From Bradyrhizobium sp. OK095 (GTDB lineage: Bacteria > Pseudomonadota > Alphaproteobacteria > Rhizobiales > Xanthobacteraceae), in the NCBI RefSeq assembly GCF_900109945.1, contig NZ_FOBX01000002.1:310001-374000 (forward strand): DNA of 64,000 bases, in the 5' to 3' direction. This document shows positions 17,241 through 25,326 of this stretch, piece after piece. Under the pieces are notes generated by a model. It made no database searches. It saw nothing but the letters and a program-made list of their open reading frames with translations, and had not been told where the DNA came from. Both the position numbers and the translations under genes were made by a program. Position 1 is the stretch's first letter. Each line of letters opens with the position of its first letter.

Positions 17241-18413
17241 CTAAATCAACTTCCGCTGCGCGAGGTTCTTCATCAGCGCGCCGATGCCGAAGGTCCAGGG
17301 TTCGCACTCGTCGCTGGTCCGCATGCGGTTGACCAATTTGCCGAGTTGAGGCGCCGCGATCGTCACGATGTCGTCGCGCTTGTGGGTGAACCCCTGCCCC
17401 GGCGCATCGCGATCCTTGACGGGGGCGAACATTGTGCCGAGGAACAGCACGAAGCCATCAGGATATTGATGCACCTTGCCGATCGTTTGCTCGACGAGAT
17501 CGGTGGGATCGCGGCTGATCATGCTGATCGAGGAATGGCCGTCGAGGACAAAGCCGTCCGCGCCCTTCACGTTCAGGCTGATGTCGAGTTTTCGCGCGTC
17601 ATCGAGTGTGAAGCTATCGTCAAACAGGCGCAGTAGCGGGCCGATCGAGCAGGAGGCGTTGTTGTCCTTGGCCTTCGACAGCAGCAGCGCCGAGCGGCCC
17701 TCGAAGTCGCGCAGATTGACGTCGTTGCCGAGCGCGCCGCCGACGATCTTGCCGCGGCTCGACACGAACAGCACCAGCTCCGGCTCGGGATTGTTCCAGG
17801 TCGATTTCGGATGCAGCCCGGCATCCATGCCAGTGCCGACCGAGGACAAGGTCGGCGCCTTGGTGAAGACTTCGGCGTCGGGGCCGATGCCGACTTCGAG
17901 ATACTGGCTCCAGGCGTTCTGGTCGATCAGCACCTGCTTGAGGTGCATCGCCTGGTCCGAGCCCGGCTTGAGCTTTGACAGATCGTCGCCGATCAGCCGG
18001 GTCACTTCTTTGCGGATCGCTTCGGCCGACGCCGGATTGCCTTTTGCGCGTTCCTCGATCACGCGCTCCAGCATCGAGATCGCGAAGGTGACGCCCGCGG
18101 CCTTCAGTGTCTGGAGATCGACCGGCGCCAGCAGCCACGGCTCTTTCGAAACGCGTCCGTCGGGCGCCGTGTTGGCCACGATAGCTTCGAGATCGCCGAT
18201 GCGCTCGCCCTTGACCGCGGCAAGCGCCTTGGCCGGATTGTCCTCTTCGCAGAGCGCGCTGACGGTCGGAAACTTTGCGGTGACGTCAAAGACACCGTCG
18301 GCGCGCACGGCGACCACGGCCGGACCGTTTGCCTGCGGCAGCCAGACGCGGCCGACCAGCGTCCCCTTCGTTCCATCTTCGGGGAGAAGGTCTTTGGTTG
18401 TCAGTGTCGTCAT
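17241..18413 (-). CDS. Fumarylacetoacetate hydrolase-fold enzyme, possible acid-sugar dehydratase
   Basis: A 390-residue protein of the FAH superfamily. The metal-binding E-x-E is in NNPEPELVLF (about residue 207) with following GNDVNLRDFEGR and a C-terminal GxGFTHKRDD segment. The long N-terminal part and overall length resemble the 2-keto-3-deoxy-sugar-acid dehydratases of this fold, such as Caulobacter XylX, rather than short FAH hydrolases. It lies next to the aldose-oxidation operon, on the same strand but about 470 bases upstream of ytfQ. A role in sugar-acid breakdown is inference; a generic acylpyruvate hydrolase is the alternative. Confidence 0.7.
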   Translation of the reverse strand: MTTLTTKDLLPEDGTKGTLVGRVWLPQANGPAVVAVRADGVFDVTAKFPTVSALCEEDNPAKALAAVKGERIGDLEAIVANTAPDGRVSKEPWLLAPVDLQTLKAAGVTFAISMLERVIEERAKGNPASAEAIRKEVTRLIGDDLSKLKPGSDQAMHLKQVLIDQNAWSQYLEVGIGPDAEVFTKAPTLSSVGTGMDAGLHPKSTWNNPEPELVLFVSSRGKIVGGALGNDVNLRDFEGRSALLLSKAKDNNASCSIGPLLRLFDDSFTLDDARKLDISLNVKGADGFVLDGHSSISMISRDPTDLVEQTIGKVHQYPDGFVLFLGTMFAPVKDRDAPGQGFTHKRDDIVTIAAPQLGKLVNRMRTSDECEPWTFGIGALMKNLAQRKLI

Positions 18414-18490
18414 GGCCGCGTCCTCGCTGTTTCTTGGCGAAGACCAATAAACGTCTGGCAGGGGAAGTCCAGACCGCCAGCGGAGAGCCG

Positions 18491-19468
18491 CTATGCCCCT
18501 GCACGTGCCTTGCGGGCCGCGATCTGCTGGAGCGCCCAGCGCGCGTTCTTGCGGACATCGGGATCTGCATCGTCGGCGATGACAGCCAGGAACGCCTCAC
18601 CGTCGGGATGGGCGATCTCGCCGAGCGCGGCGGCGGCTTCCTTGCGCAGATTGGCCTGATCATGGTTGATGCAATTGCCAATCGGGCGCACTGCGCGCTC
18701 GATTTTCATCTTGCCGAGGCTGCGGATCGCTTTCAGCCGCACCTGCCAGAATTCGTCGGCGAGCGAACCGACGAGCTGGTCGGCGGCGATCGAACCGTTG
18801 ACGTTGAGGCCCAGCGTTTCCGCCGCCATCTCGCGGACCATCCAGTCGCTATCCTTCAGCGCGCGCGTGATCGTCTCGGCCGCCGGCTTCAGGTGCGAGA
18901 AGGCAAGCGCGCTCACCGCAGCGCGGCGGACATGCGCGTCAGGATCGTTGATCAGCGCGGTCAGCGCGGGAATGGATTCTTCAAGCTTGAGGAAGCCGAT
19001 CACGCCGATCGCCTGCACGCGCACGGCGGCATCGGAGTCCTGGAGCGCTTCCAGCGCCGGCTTCAGCGTGTCCTTGCAGCGCAGCTCCTTCAGCGCGCGC
19101 AACGCGCCCATGCGGACGAAGGCGTGGGCGTGCTTGACCAGCGGCAGGATGATTTCAGCGCAGGCGGGATCCTTGAACTCGGCCATGCTGTCGGCCGCGG
19201 CGGATGCGACGATTCTTTCCGGATCGACCAGCAACTTGACCAGCGCGCTCGCCGCTTCCGGCCCGTCGAACTCGCCGAGCGCCATTGCGACCTGCTGGCG
19301 CACACCGGCATCGGGATCGGCGACCATGTTGGCGAGATGCGCAACAGCAGCCGGATCGCCGGAATGGCCGAGCGCGATGATGGCGACGCGGCGCTCGCCG
19401 GGGTCGGCGGCCTGAAGCCGCTCGTCGGCGTCTTCGAGATCGTCGTAGGATTCGAACGGGCTCGACAT
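18491..19468 (-). CDS. HEAT-repeat (PBS lyase-like) protein
   Basis: A 325-residue soluble protein built almost entirely of HEAT-like repeats of about 31 residues, each with a D-x-x-V-R core (DPDAGVRQQVAMALGE, DSDAAVRVQAIGVIGF, DPDAHVRRAAVSALAF, DADPDVRKNARWALQQ). Such proteins act as scaffolds; the related phycocyanobilin lyases attach chromophores, but no such function is implied. It begins two bases after the ferredoxin stop region (ATG at 19468), so it is tightly co-expressed with the ferredoxin and the flavoprotein. A scaffold or maturation factor for that redox pair is plausible. Confidence 0.85.
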   Translation of the reverse strand: MSSPFESYDDLEDADERLQAADPGERRVAIIALGHSGDPAAVAHLANMVADPDAGVRQQVAMALGEFDGPEAASALVKLLVDPERIVASAAADSMAEFKDPACAEIILPLVKHAHAFVRMGALRALKELRCKDTLKPALEALQDSDAAVRVQAIGVIGFLKLEESIPALTALINDPDAHVRRAAVSALAFSHLKPAAETITRALKDSDWMVREMAAETLGLNVNGSIAADQLVGSLADEFWQVRLKAIRSLGKMKIERAVRPIGNCINHDQANLRKEAAAALGEIAHPDGEAFLAVIADDADPDVRKNARWALQQIAARKARAGA

Positions 19469-19470
19469 GA

Positions 19471-19704
19471 CTACCTCAGGAGATAGGGAATGTTGACGGT
19501 GACGGCGCCGGTCGGGCAATCGGCTTCGCAGGGCATGCAGTACCAGCACTCGTCATAGGCCATGTAGGCCTTGCCGGTCATGTCGCTGATGCGGAGCACG
19601 TCGAGCGGGCAGACGTCGACGCAGACGGTGCAGCCCTTGTCCGCAATGCATTTGGCGTCGTCGACGACCACCGGAACCGATGTCTGATAGGACGCGAGAG
19701 GCAT
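19471..19704 (-). CDS. Two-cluster ferredoxin, AprB-like
   Basis: A 77-residue ferredoxin with two [4Fe-4S] binding sets: C-x5-C-x2-C-x3-CP in the CIADKGCTVCVDVCP segment (residues 19-33) and C-x2-C-x2-... in CWYCMPCEADCP (53-64). The spacing of the first set and the tryptophan-rich second set recall the N-terminal half of adenylylsulfate reductase subunit B. It lies between the AprA-like flavoprotein gene (33 bases upstream) and the HEAT gene, so it probably is the electron-transfer partner of the flavoprotein. True AprB is about twice as long. Confidence 0.9.
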   Translation of the reverse strand: MPLASYQTSVPVVVDDAKCIADKGCTVCVDVCPLDVLRISDMTGKAYMAYDECWYCMPCEADCPTGAVTVNIPYLLR

Positions 19705-19737
19705 GTGATGTCTCCTGTTGCTTGCTGTTGCGGTGGA

Positions 19738-21480
19738 TCAGGCGGAGGCGCGGATGCGCTGCTTGTCGTAGAGGTCCTTCTCGTCGTCGGCGATCGGCAC
19801 GACGTAAGGTTCTACCGCACGCTTCTCGCTGGTCATCTTGCCGTCCTGCTTGGACAGCAGCGTGTGGCAGAACCAGTTCTCGTTGTCCTTCTCCGGGAAA
19901 TCCGTGCGCCAGTGATAGAGGCCCCAGCGGCTTTCCTCGCGGTAGAGCGAGGCATGCACCGCCATATCGGCGCAGTCCATGATCGACTGCACTTCGAGCG
20001 CGCGGAGCAACTCGTGCGCGTTGCGGGCGATCATGTGTTCCTGCATGTCATGCCGCGTCTCGGCGAGGCGGCGCATGCCGAGCTCGTATTTGCGCGTGAC
20101 TTTTGGCGGCTGGAGATAGTCGTTGACGAGACGACGCGTCTTGTACTCCACCTGGTTCGGCGGAATGCCGTCCTCGCGTTTGGTCGGCGCCATCACGCGG
20201 TCGCGCTCCGTGGCGACGTCGGCGGCATCGAACTCCGCAAAGTCATGGTTCTCGGCGAATTCCATCGCGTCGGTGCCGGCGACCGCGCCATTGGTGAAGG
20301 CGCCGAGCATGTAGTTATGCGGGACGCTTGCCATGTCGCCGGCGGCGTAGAGGCCCGGCACCGTGGTGCGCGCATTGTCGTCGACGAACACGCCCGAGGC
20401 GCTGTGGCCTGAGCAGAATCCGATCTCGGAAATGTGCATCTCAATCGATTCCTTGCGGTAGTCGACCCCGCGTCCTTGCTGGAACAGGCCACGGGTCGGC
20501 CGCTCCACCTTGTGCAGCGTCGTTTCGATCTCGGAAATGGTGTCGGGATGCAGATGCTTGAGCTGGAGGAACACCGGCCCCTTGCCTGATAGCAGCTCAT
20601 TGTAAAACTCCAGCATCATCTGGCCCGACCAATAGTCGCATTCGATGAAGCGCGAGCCCTCGTTGTTGGCAGTGAACGCGCCGAACGGACCGGCGACATA
20701 GGCGCAGGCCGGGCCGTTATAGTCCTTGATCAGCGGATTGATCTGGTAGCATTCGAGATTCGCGAGCGCGGCACCGGCGTGATAGGCCATCGCATAGCCG
20801 TCGCCGGAATTGGCGGCGTTCTCGTAGGTGCCGAACATGTAGCCCGAAGTCGGCAGGCCCAGGCGGCCAGCAGCGCCCATGCAGAGGATCACGGCCTTGG
20901 CCTTGATCACCAGCATCTCGGCGGTGCGGGTGTTGACGGAGATCGCGCCGGCGATGCGGCCATCAGCGGATTTGAGCAGCCGCGTCGCCATGTAGCGGTT
21001 GGAGATCAGGATGCGGGCGCGGCGGAGTTGGCGATAGAGCGCCTTCTTCACGGTCTCGCCGTTCGGCATCGGCAGAACATAGCTGCCGATGTGATGCACC
21101 TTCTTGACGGCGTAGTCGCCGTTCTCGTTCTTCAGGAAGCGAATGCCGAAACTGTCGAGCTCCTCGACGATCTTGTAGCAGTTCTGCGCGTATTTATAGA
21201 CCGCCTTCTGATCGACGATGCCGTCGTTCGCGATGGTGATTTCCTTGGTGTACTGCTCCGGCGTCGCATAGCCGGGGATGACGGCGTTGTTCAATCCGTC
21301 CATGCCCATGGAGATCGCGCCGGAGCGCTTGACGTTGGCCTTTTCGAGCAGGACGACATTGGCCTTCGGATTCTTCAGCTTTGCTTTCAGCGCCGCCATC
21401 GGGCCGGCCGTGCCGCCGCCGATCACCAGCACGTCGCAGGAAACCTCCGAAAGTCCATCGACGATCTGATCTAGTGCCAT
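19738..21480 (-). CDS. FAD-dependent fumarate reductase/AprA-like flavoprotein
   Basis: A 580-residue flavoprotein of the succinate dehydrogenase/fumarate reductase/AprA superfamily. The FAD Rossmann motif VIGGGTAGPMAALKA begins at residue 19; later GLYAAGDMASVPHNYMLGAF is the second FAD-binding segment, and the C-terminal helical domain ends with an aromatic-rich SRWGLYHWRTDFPEKDNENW stretch. The second-domain RGVDYRKESIEMH stretch resembles AprA more than SdhA. The ATG at 21480 has GGAG upstream and begins MALDQIVDGL. Paired with an AprB-like ferredoxin. No dsr, sat or qmo genes are nearby, so classical sulfate respiration or sulfite oxidation is not supported. Substrate unknown. Confidence 0.85.
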   Translation of the reverse strand: MALDQIVDGLSEVSCDVLVIGGGTAGPMAALKAKLKNPKANVVLLEKANVKRSGAISMGMDGLNNAVIPGYATPEQYTKEITIANDGIVDQKAVYKYAQNCYKIVEELDSFGIRFLKNENGDYAVKKVHHIGSYVLPMPNGETVKKALYRQLRRARILISNRYMATRLLKSADGRIAGAISVNTRTAEMLVIKAKAVILCMGAAGRLGLPTSGYMFGTYENAANSGDGYAMAYHAGAALANLECYQINPLIKDYNGPACAYVAGPFGAFTANNEGSRFIECDYWSGQMMLEFYNELLSGKGPVFLQLKHLHPDTISEIETTLHKVERPTRGLFQQGRGVDYRKESIEMHISEIGFCSGHSASGVFVDDNARTTVPGLYAAGDMASVPHNYMLGAFTNGAVAGTDAMEFAENHDFAEFDAADVATERDRVMAPTKREDGIPPNQVEYKTRRLVNDYLQPPKVTRKYELGMRRLAETRHDMQEHMIARNAHELLRALEVQSIMDCADMAVHASLYREESRWGLYHWRTDFPEKDNENWFCHTLLSKQDGKMTSEKRAVEPYVVPIADDEKDLYDKQRIRASA

Positions 21481-21545
21481 CGCTTGCTCCTGGTCCGCCG
21501 GCAGGTCCGGCGCCTTTGCATCAGATTTGTTCAGGGGGCTTTCCG

Positions 21546-21562
21546 GCGATAGCAATTAGTTG
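21546..21562 (-). promoter_or_regulatory. AAYTARTYG element upstream of the flavoprotein operon
   Basis: Gene-strand sequence CAACTAATTGCTATCGC, 66 bases before the flavoprotein ATG. The DUF971 gene has the same 17-mer with two changes (22512-22528), and further copies precede the reductase and transporter genes. Likely a shared regulatory site. Confidence 0.55.
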
Positions 21563-21583
21563 TCGCGGGGAAGCGATTTGGCC

Positions 21584-22357
21584 TCAGCGCTCGACAAAAG
21601 CCTTTTCGATCACGAAATGGCCGGGTTGGCTGTGATTGCCCTCGATAAAGCCGCGCGCGGAGAACATCGCAGGAAGTTCCTCGAGCATCGCCGGACTGCC
21701 GCACAGCATGATGCGGTCGGTCTCGATATCGAGGCCTGATAGCCCGATGTCATCGAACATCTGGTTGGACGCGATCAGGTCGGTGATGCGGCCGCGATTC
21801 TTGAAAGGCTCGCGGGTCACCGTCGGGTAATAAACGAGCTTGTCGCGGATCAGCGGCCCGAAGAATTCATGATTGCGCAGGCCTTCGACGAGGTGTTCGC
21901 CATAGGCGAGTTCGGAGACCTGGCGGCAGCCGTGGGCGAGCACGATGGTCTCGTAATTCTCGTAGACGTCGGGGTCCTTGATCAGGCTGGCGAACGGCGC
22001 CAGTCCGGTGCCGGTCGAGAGCAGCAGGAGGCGTTTGCCGGGAATGAGATTGCCGCTGATCAGCGTTCCCGTCGCCTTGCGGCCGACCAGGATGATGTCG
22101 CCCTCCCTGATCTTCTGGAGGCGCGAGGTCAACGGGCCGTCCTGAACCTTGATCGAGAAGAATTCCAGCGCTTCCTCGTGATTGGCGCTGGCCATGCTGT
22201 AGGCCCGCATCAACGGCTTGCCCTCGACCTCCAGCCCGATCATCGCGAACTGGCCGCTCTGGAAACGGAAGCCGGGATCGCGCGTCGCGGTGAAGCTGAA
22301 CAGGGACTCGGTCCAGTGGCGGACCGACAACACCGTTTCCTTCTGAAATGCGCTCAT
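21584..22357 (-). CDS. fpr: Ferredoxin-NADP reductase (FPR type)
   Basis: A 257-residue plant-type flavodoxin/ferredoxin-NADP reductase of the bacterial FPR class. The FAD-binding motif RAYSMAS is at residues 51-57, the NADP-binding STGTGLAPFASLI near 113-125, and a C-terminal GHFVIEKAFVER tail ends the protein. It would shuttle electrons between NADPH and ferredoxin, here presumably the two-cluster ferredoxin 2 kb away on the same strand. The ATG at 22357 has GGAGAG seven bases upstream. Its promoter gap carries an AACTAATCG element 78 bases before the start. Confidence 0.92.
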   Translation of the reverse strand: MSAFQKETVLSVRHWTESLFSFTATRDPGFRFQSGQFAMIGLEVEGKPLMRAYSMASANHEEALEFFSIKVQDGPLTSRLQKIREGDIILVGRKATGTLISGNLIPGKRLLLLSTGTGLAPFASLIKDPDVYENYETIVLAHGCRQVSELAYGEHLVEGLRNHEFFGPLIRDKLVYYPTVTREPFKNRGRITDLIASNQMFDDIGLSGLDIETDRIMLCGSPAMLEELPAMFSARGFIEGNHSQPGHFVIEKAFVER

Positions 22358-22434
22358 CCGTCGTCTCTCCATGCCTGCGGTTGAGTGCAAGGTTTCGGAG
22401 AGACGGGATTCCGGCAACGCGGAAGTGAAATTCC

Positions 22435-22448
22435 CGGTCGATTAGTTT
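22435..22448 (-). promoter_or_regulatory. AAYTARTYG element upstream of fpr
   Basis: Gene-strand sequence AAACTAATCGACCG, sharing AACTAATCGAC with the element before the ABC transporter (23809-23825). It lies 78 bases before the fpr start. Confidence 0.5.
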
Positions 22449-22511
22449 CACATTTCGCGGGCGGTGATCGAAGAGGAGGCACCGAAGGTCAGTGCCCCGC
22501 GCCTGCGCTGG

Positions 22512-22528
22512 CAATTAGTTGCTATCGC
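22512..22528 (+). promoter_or_regulatory. AAYTARTYG element upstream of the DUF971 gene
   Basis: Gene-strand sequence CAATTAGTTGCTATCGC, 42 bases before the ATG at 22570 and 15/17 identical to the copy before the flavoprotein gene. Confidence 0.55.
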
Positions 22529-22569
22529 GGCCTTATCGCGACGGCGTAGAGAGGAGTCGGAGGTTCGTC

Positions 22570-22872
22570 ATGACCATAACCCTGGTGGCACCGACCGTGG
22601 CAGACTACGAAGTAAGCGCCGATCTCGCGGCACTCTTCGTCCGCACCACGCAAGATGACGCGCTCAGCGTTCCCGCCGAGCAGCTGCGCCTCTCCTGCAA
22701 ATGCGCCCACTGCACCCGCGCCCGCTTCGACGGCCGCTTCCCTGAAGCATTTCCCGGCATTGCCATCACGGAGATCGGCGATCTCGGCTACGGGCTGAAC
22801 ATCTCGTTCTCGGACGGACACAATCGCGGGATCTACCCGAAACCGTATCTGCTGAGCCTGGCGGGGCGTTAG
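22570..22872 (+). CDS. DUF971-domain protein
   Basis: A 100-residue protein consisting of one DUF971 domain, the fold found at the N-terminus of gamma-butyrobetaine hydroxylases and in stand-alone proteins near iron-sulfur assembly genes. A C-x-C-x2-C set (SCKCAHC, about residues 43-47) probably binds zinc or iron; the C-terminal GYGLNISFSDGHNRGIYPKPYL is typical of the family. Divergent from fpr with a good GGAGG ribosome binding site. With the ferredoxin and flavoprotein nearby, a role in metal-cofactor handling is plausible but unproven. Confidence 0.88.
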   Translation: MTITLVAPTVADYEVSADLAALFVRTTQDDALSVPAEQLRLSCKCAHCTRARFDGRFPEAFPGIAITEIGDLGYGLNISFSDGHNRGIYPKPYLLSLAGR

Positions 22873-22921
22873 CCGCCCGTTTGCCCGGCCCGCCATCTGG
22901 CACGGACATTGCTCCTCTTTA

Positions 22922-22938
22922 GAACGATTTAAACGTTC
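22922..22938. promoter_or_regulatory. Palindrome just upstream of the Crp/Fnr-family gene
   Basis: GAACG-ATTTAAA-CGTTC, 5-bp perfect arms with an AT-rich centre, ending 12 bases before the ATG and overlapping the leader. Could be an autoregulatory site of the regulator or of another factor. Confidence 0.35.
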
Positions 22939-22950
22939 CGGAGGCAGACG

Positions 22951-23724
22951 ATGTTGCAGGCGGCGAGTGCGGTTCGCGGGGCTGTTCCCCCGGCAGTCCG
23001 GCCTGCGGGCAGTTCCTCGTTGCTGCTCACCGAAAACCAGCAATGGATCGGCGGGCCGCCGCCGCTGATGGACAAGCTGACGGCGCGCGAGCGGGAGCTG
23101 GTGCTGAAGCAGGGCCGGCGAAAAGTGCTGAACCGCGGCCAGACGCTGTTCAGCCAGGGCGGCAAGCATGACGGCATCTGGCTGATCGAGAGCGGTCGCA
23201 TCCGCGTGTTCTATACTTCCCCGCTCGGGCGCGAGATCACGCTGGCCTATTGGCATGTCGGCAATTTCGTCGGCGGGCCCGAAGTGTTCGAAGGCACCGT
23301 GCATCAATGGTCCGGCGTTGCGTCCAGCAATTGCAGCGTCGTGCACCTTCCCGGAAAAGAGCTGCGGTCGCTTGCCGTGGAGATCCCGAACCTCGCCATC
23401 GGCCTGATCGAAGGCCTCACCTTCAAGGGCAAATGCTATTCGGCGCTGGCGCAGATGCTGGGAACGCGCTCTATCACGCAGCGCCTTGCGCACCTGCTGC
23501 TGCACCTCGTCGATCTCTACGGCGTCGAGGACGCCGACGGCCGGGTGATCGCGGCGGCCTTCACCCATGCCGACATCGCCCACATGGTCGGCGCCACCCG
23601 GCAATGGGTCACGATCAGCCTGAAGCGCATGCAGGAGAAGGGAATCGTCGTCACCAAGCGCTCGCAGATCGTGGTGTGTCGGACCGACGTGCTGGAGGAG
23701 ATGCGCGGCCAAGGGTCTGACTAA
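22951..23724 (+). CDS. Crp/Fnr-family transcriptional regulator
   Basis: A 257-residue regulator. An N-terminal cyclic-nucleotide-like beta-barrel spans about residues 38-150 (RGQTLFSQGG, SGRIRVFYTSPLGREITLAYWHVG), then the dimerisation helix and a winged helix-turn-helix with ATRQWVTISLKRMQEKGIV as recognition region. It lacks the N-terminal cysteine cluster of FNR, so it is not an Fe-S oxygen sensor of that type; its ligand is unknown. GGAGG precedes the ATG. It lies between the flavoprotein/reductase genes and the ABC transporter, so it is the likely local regulator. Confidence 0.9.
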   Translation: MLQAASAVRGAVPPAVRPAGSSSLLLTENQQWIGGPPPLMDKLTARERELVLKQGRRKVLNRGQTLFSQGGKHDGIWLIESGRIRVFYTSPLGREITLAYWHVGNFVGGPEVFEGTVHQWSGVASSNCSVVHLPGKELRSLAVEIPNLAIGLIEGLTFKGKCYSALAQMLGTRSITQRLAHLLLHLVDLYGVEDADGRVIAAAFTHADIAHMVGATRQWVTISLKRMQEKGIVVTKRSQIVVCRTDVLEEMRGQGSD

Positions 23725-23808
23725 GAGGGCGCCGACTAGGAGCGGTGCACAGGCAAGCGGCTTTATAGTGCAGGACTGCCCAAGGAGTATGCAATCAGCT
23801 TTTCCCGG

Positions 23809-23825
23809 CAACTAATCGACTGCGG
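23809..23825 (+). promoter_or_regulatory. AAYTARTYG element upstream of the NitT/TauT-type transporter
   Basis: Gene-strand sequence CAACTAATCGACTGCGG, 80 bases before the chosen start of the binding-protein gene; shares AACTAATCGAC with the fpr copy. Confidence 0.5.
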
Positions 23826-23904
23826 CGGACATTCCGGATTTGCCCCGCCGGTGACCTCACCCAATCATGGCAACCACAGCACATCCAACCGAATGAGGAT
23901 GAGA

Positions 23905-25326
23905 ATGGTCCGCCATCTTTCCACGCTCTCGATCGCGATGTCGGTGACGTCGCTCGCGCTAATCCTCGCGCAGCCGGCTTCGGCGGAAACCGTGACGCTC
24001 GGCATCGGAACGCAGGACACCACGACCAACACGGTGACCGCCGGCGTCGTGATCCGGCAGCTCCATCTCCTCGAAAAATATCTGCCGAAAGACGGCAAAT
24101 ATTCCAGCATCAAATTCGAGCTGGAGTGGCAGAACTTTACGTCCGGCCCGCCTGTCACCAACGCGATGATGGCGAACAAGCTACAGATCGGCATGATGGG
24201 CGACTATCCGCTGATCGTGAACGGCTTCACCTTCGACGGCAATCCCGAAAGCAAGAGCCGCCTGATCGGCGTTGCCGCCTACAGCCTGTCCGGCTCCGGC
24301 AACGGTATCGTCGTCCACAAGGATTCGCCCTATTACGAGCTTGCCGATCTCAAGGGCAAACTGGTTAGTGTGCCGTTTGGCTCCGCCGCGCACGGCATGG
24401 TGCTGAAGGCGATGCAGGACCGCGGCTACTCGTCCGACTTCTTCCAGCTCGTCAGCCAGAGCCCGGAAGTCGGCTCGACCAATCTCCAGGAAAAGAAGAT
24501 CGACGCGCATGCCGACTTCGTTCCCTTTGCCGAACTGCTGCCGTTCCGCGGTTTTGCGCGCAAGATCTTTGACGGCGTAGAGACCAACCTGCCGACCTGG
24601 CACGGCATCGTGGTTCGCACCGACTTTGCCGAGAAATACCCTGAAGTCGTCGTCGCCTATTTCAAGGCGCTGATCGCCGCTAACCAGTGGCTGCGTGACG
24701 ATCCGAAACTCGCCGCCGAAAAGATCCAGGAATGGACCGGCATCAACAAGGAAGTCGTCTACATCTTCCTCGGTCCCAGCGGCAACATGACGACCGATCC
24801 CACCGTCAAGCCGGCGCTGATCGATGCCGCCGCAACGGACGTCAAGGTGTTGCAGAACCTCGGCCGCATGAAGGAGTTTGATCCGAAAAAATGGGTCGAC
24901 GACAGCTACATCCGCAAAGCCTATGCCGAGATGAAGCTCGACTACGACGCGCAGCTCGCGAGCACCAAGAACTACGAAATCACGGGCGAAGACTCGTTCT
25001 GCAAGAAGCCGATCACCGATCCGCGCAAGGCCGGTGAAGTCTGGGTGGATGAAGCCGGCATCATGCCGTTCTCGTCCGCCAGCTGCACGCTCGGGGCCTA
25101 TGCCGACTTCAAGGCCAAGGGCAAGAAGATCAACGTCGCCTACGTTTTCGATACCATTCGCGGCATCAAGCTGTTCGCCGACCAGGCCTTCTTCGCAGTC
25201 GGCAACGGCGAGGTCGCGCCGTTCCTGCTCAAAAAGGATGCCGAAGCCCATGCCGCCAAGATCAGCGGCAAAGTGCTCGGCTTCGACGACGCGGTGAAGG
25301 CGGCGGTCAGCGGAGGCAAGACGTGA
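23905..25326 (+). CDS. NitT/TauT-type ABC binding protein with extra NosL-like C-terminal domain
   Basis: A 473-residue periplasmic protein, much longer than the usual 320-340 residues of this class. A signal peptide ends at PASA-E (about residue 27). Residues about 30-350 form the NrtA/TauA-like binding domain. Residues about 366-470 form an extra domain with two cysteines (366 and 394) and a segment NVAYVFDTIRGIKLFADQAF followed by a KKDAEAHAAK...GKVLGFDDA ending; this order resembles the copper-binding NosL accessory protein, although the MxCxM metal motif is absent. The ATG at 23905 is chosen for GAGG six bases upstream; earlier ATGs lack one. Ligand unknown; sulfonate, nitrate-like or metal-related substrates are all possible. 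Confidence 0.82.
   Translation: MVRHLSTLSIAMSVTSLALILAQPASAETVTLGIGTQDTTTNTVTAGVVIRQLHLLEKYLPKDGKYSSIKFELEWQNFTSGPPVTNAMMANKLQIGMMGDYPLIVNGFTFDGNPESKSRLIGVAAYSLSGSGNGIVVHKDSPYYELADLKGKLVSVPFGSAAHGMVLKAMQDRGYSSDFFQLVSQSPEVGSTNLQEKKIDAHADFVPFAELLPFRGFARKIFDGVETNLPTWHGIVVRTDFAEKYPEVVVAYFKALIAANQWLRDDPKLAAEKIQEWTGINKEVVYIFLGPSGNMTTDPTVKPALIDAAATDVKVLQNLGRMKEFDPKKWVDDSYIRKAYAEMKLDYDAQLASTKNYEITGEDSFCKKPITDPRKAGEVWVDEAGIMPFSSASCTLGAYADFKAKGKKINVAYVFDTIRGIKLFADQAFFAVGNGEVAPFLLKKDAEAHAAKISGKVLGFDDAVKAAVSGGKT

Noticed and set aside
15766..17244. Long plus-strand open frame of about 490 codons opposite ytfQ
   Set aside because: It is the mirror of a real, recognisable binding-protein gene in GC-rich DNA; the translation is low-complexity (R, G, D, H rich) and has no family features.
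19471..21480. Dissimilatory adenylylsulfate reductase (AprAB)
   Set aside because: The similarity is only at family level; the ferredoxin is half the length of AprB, and no sat, dsr or qmo genes are nearby.
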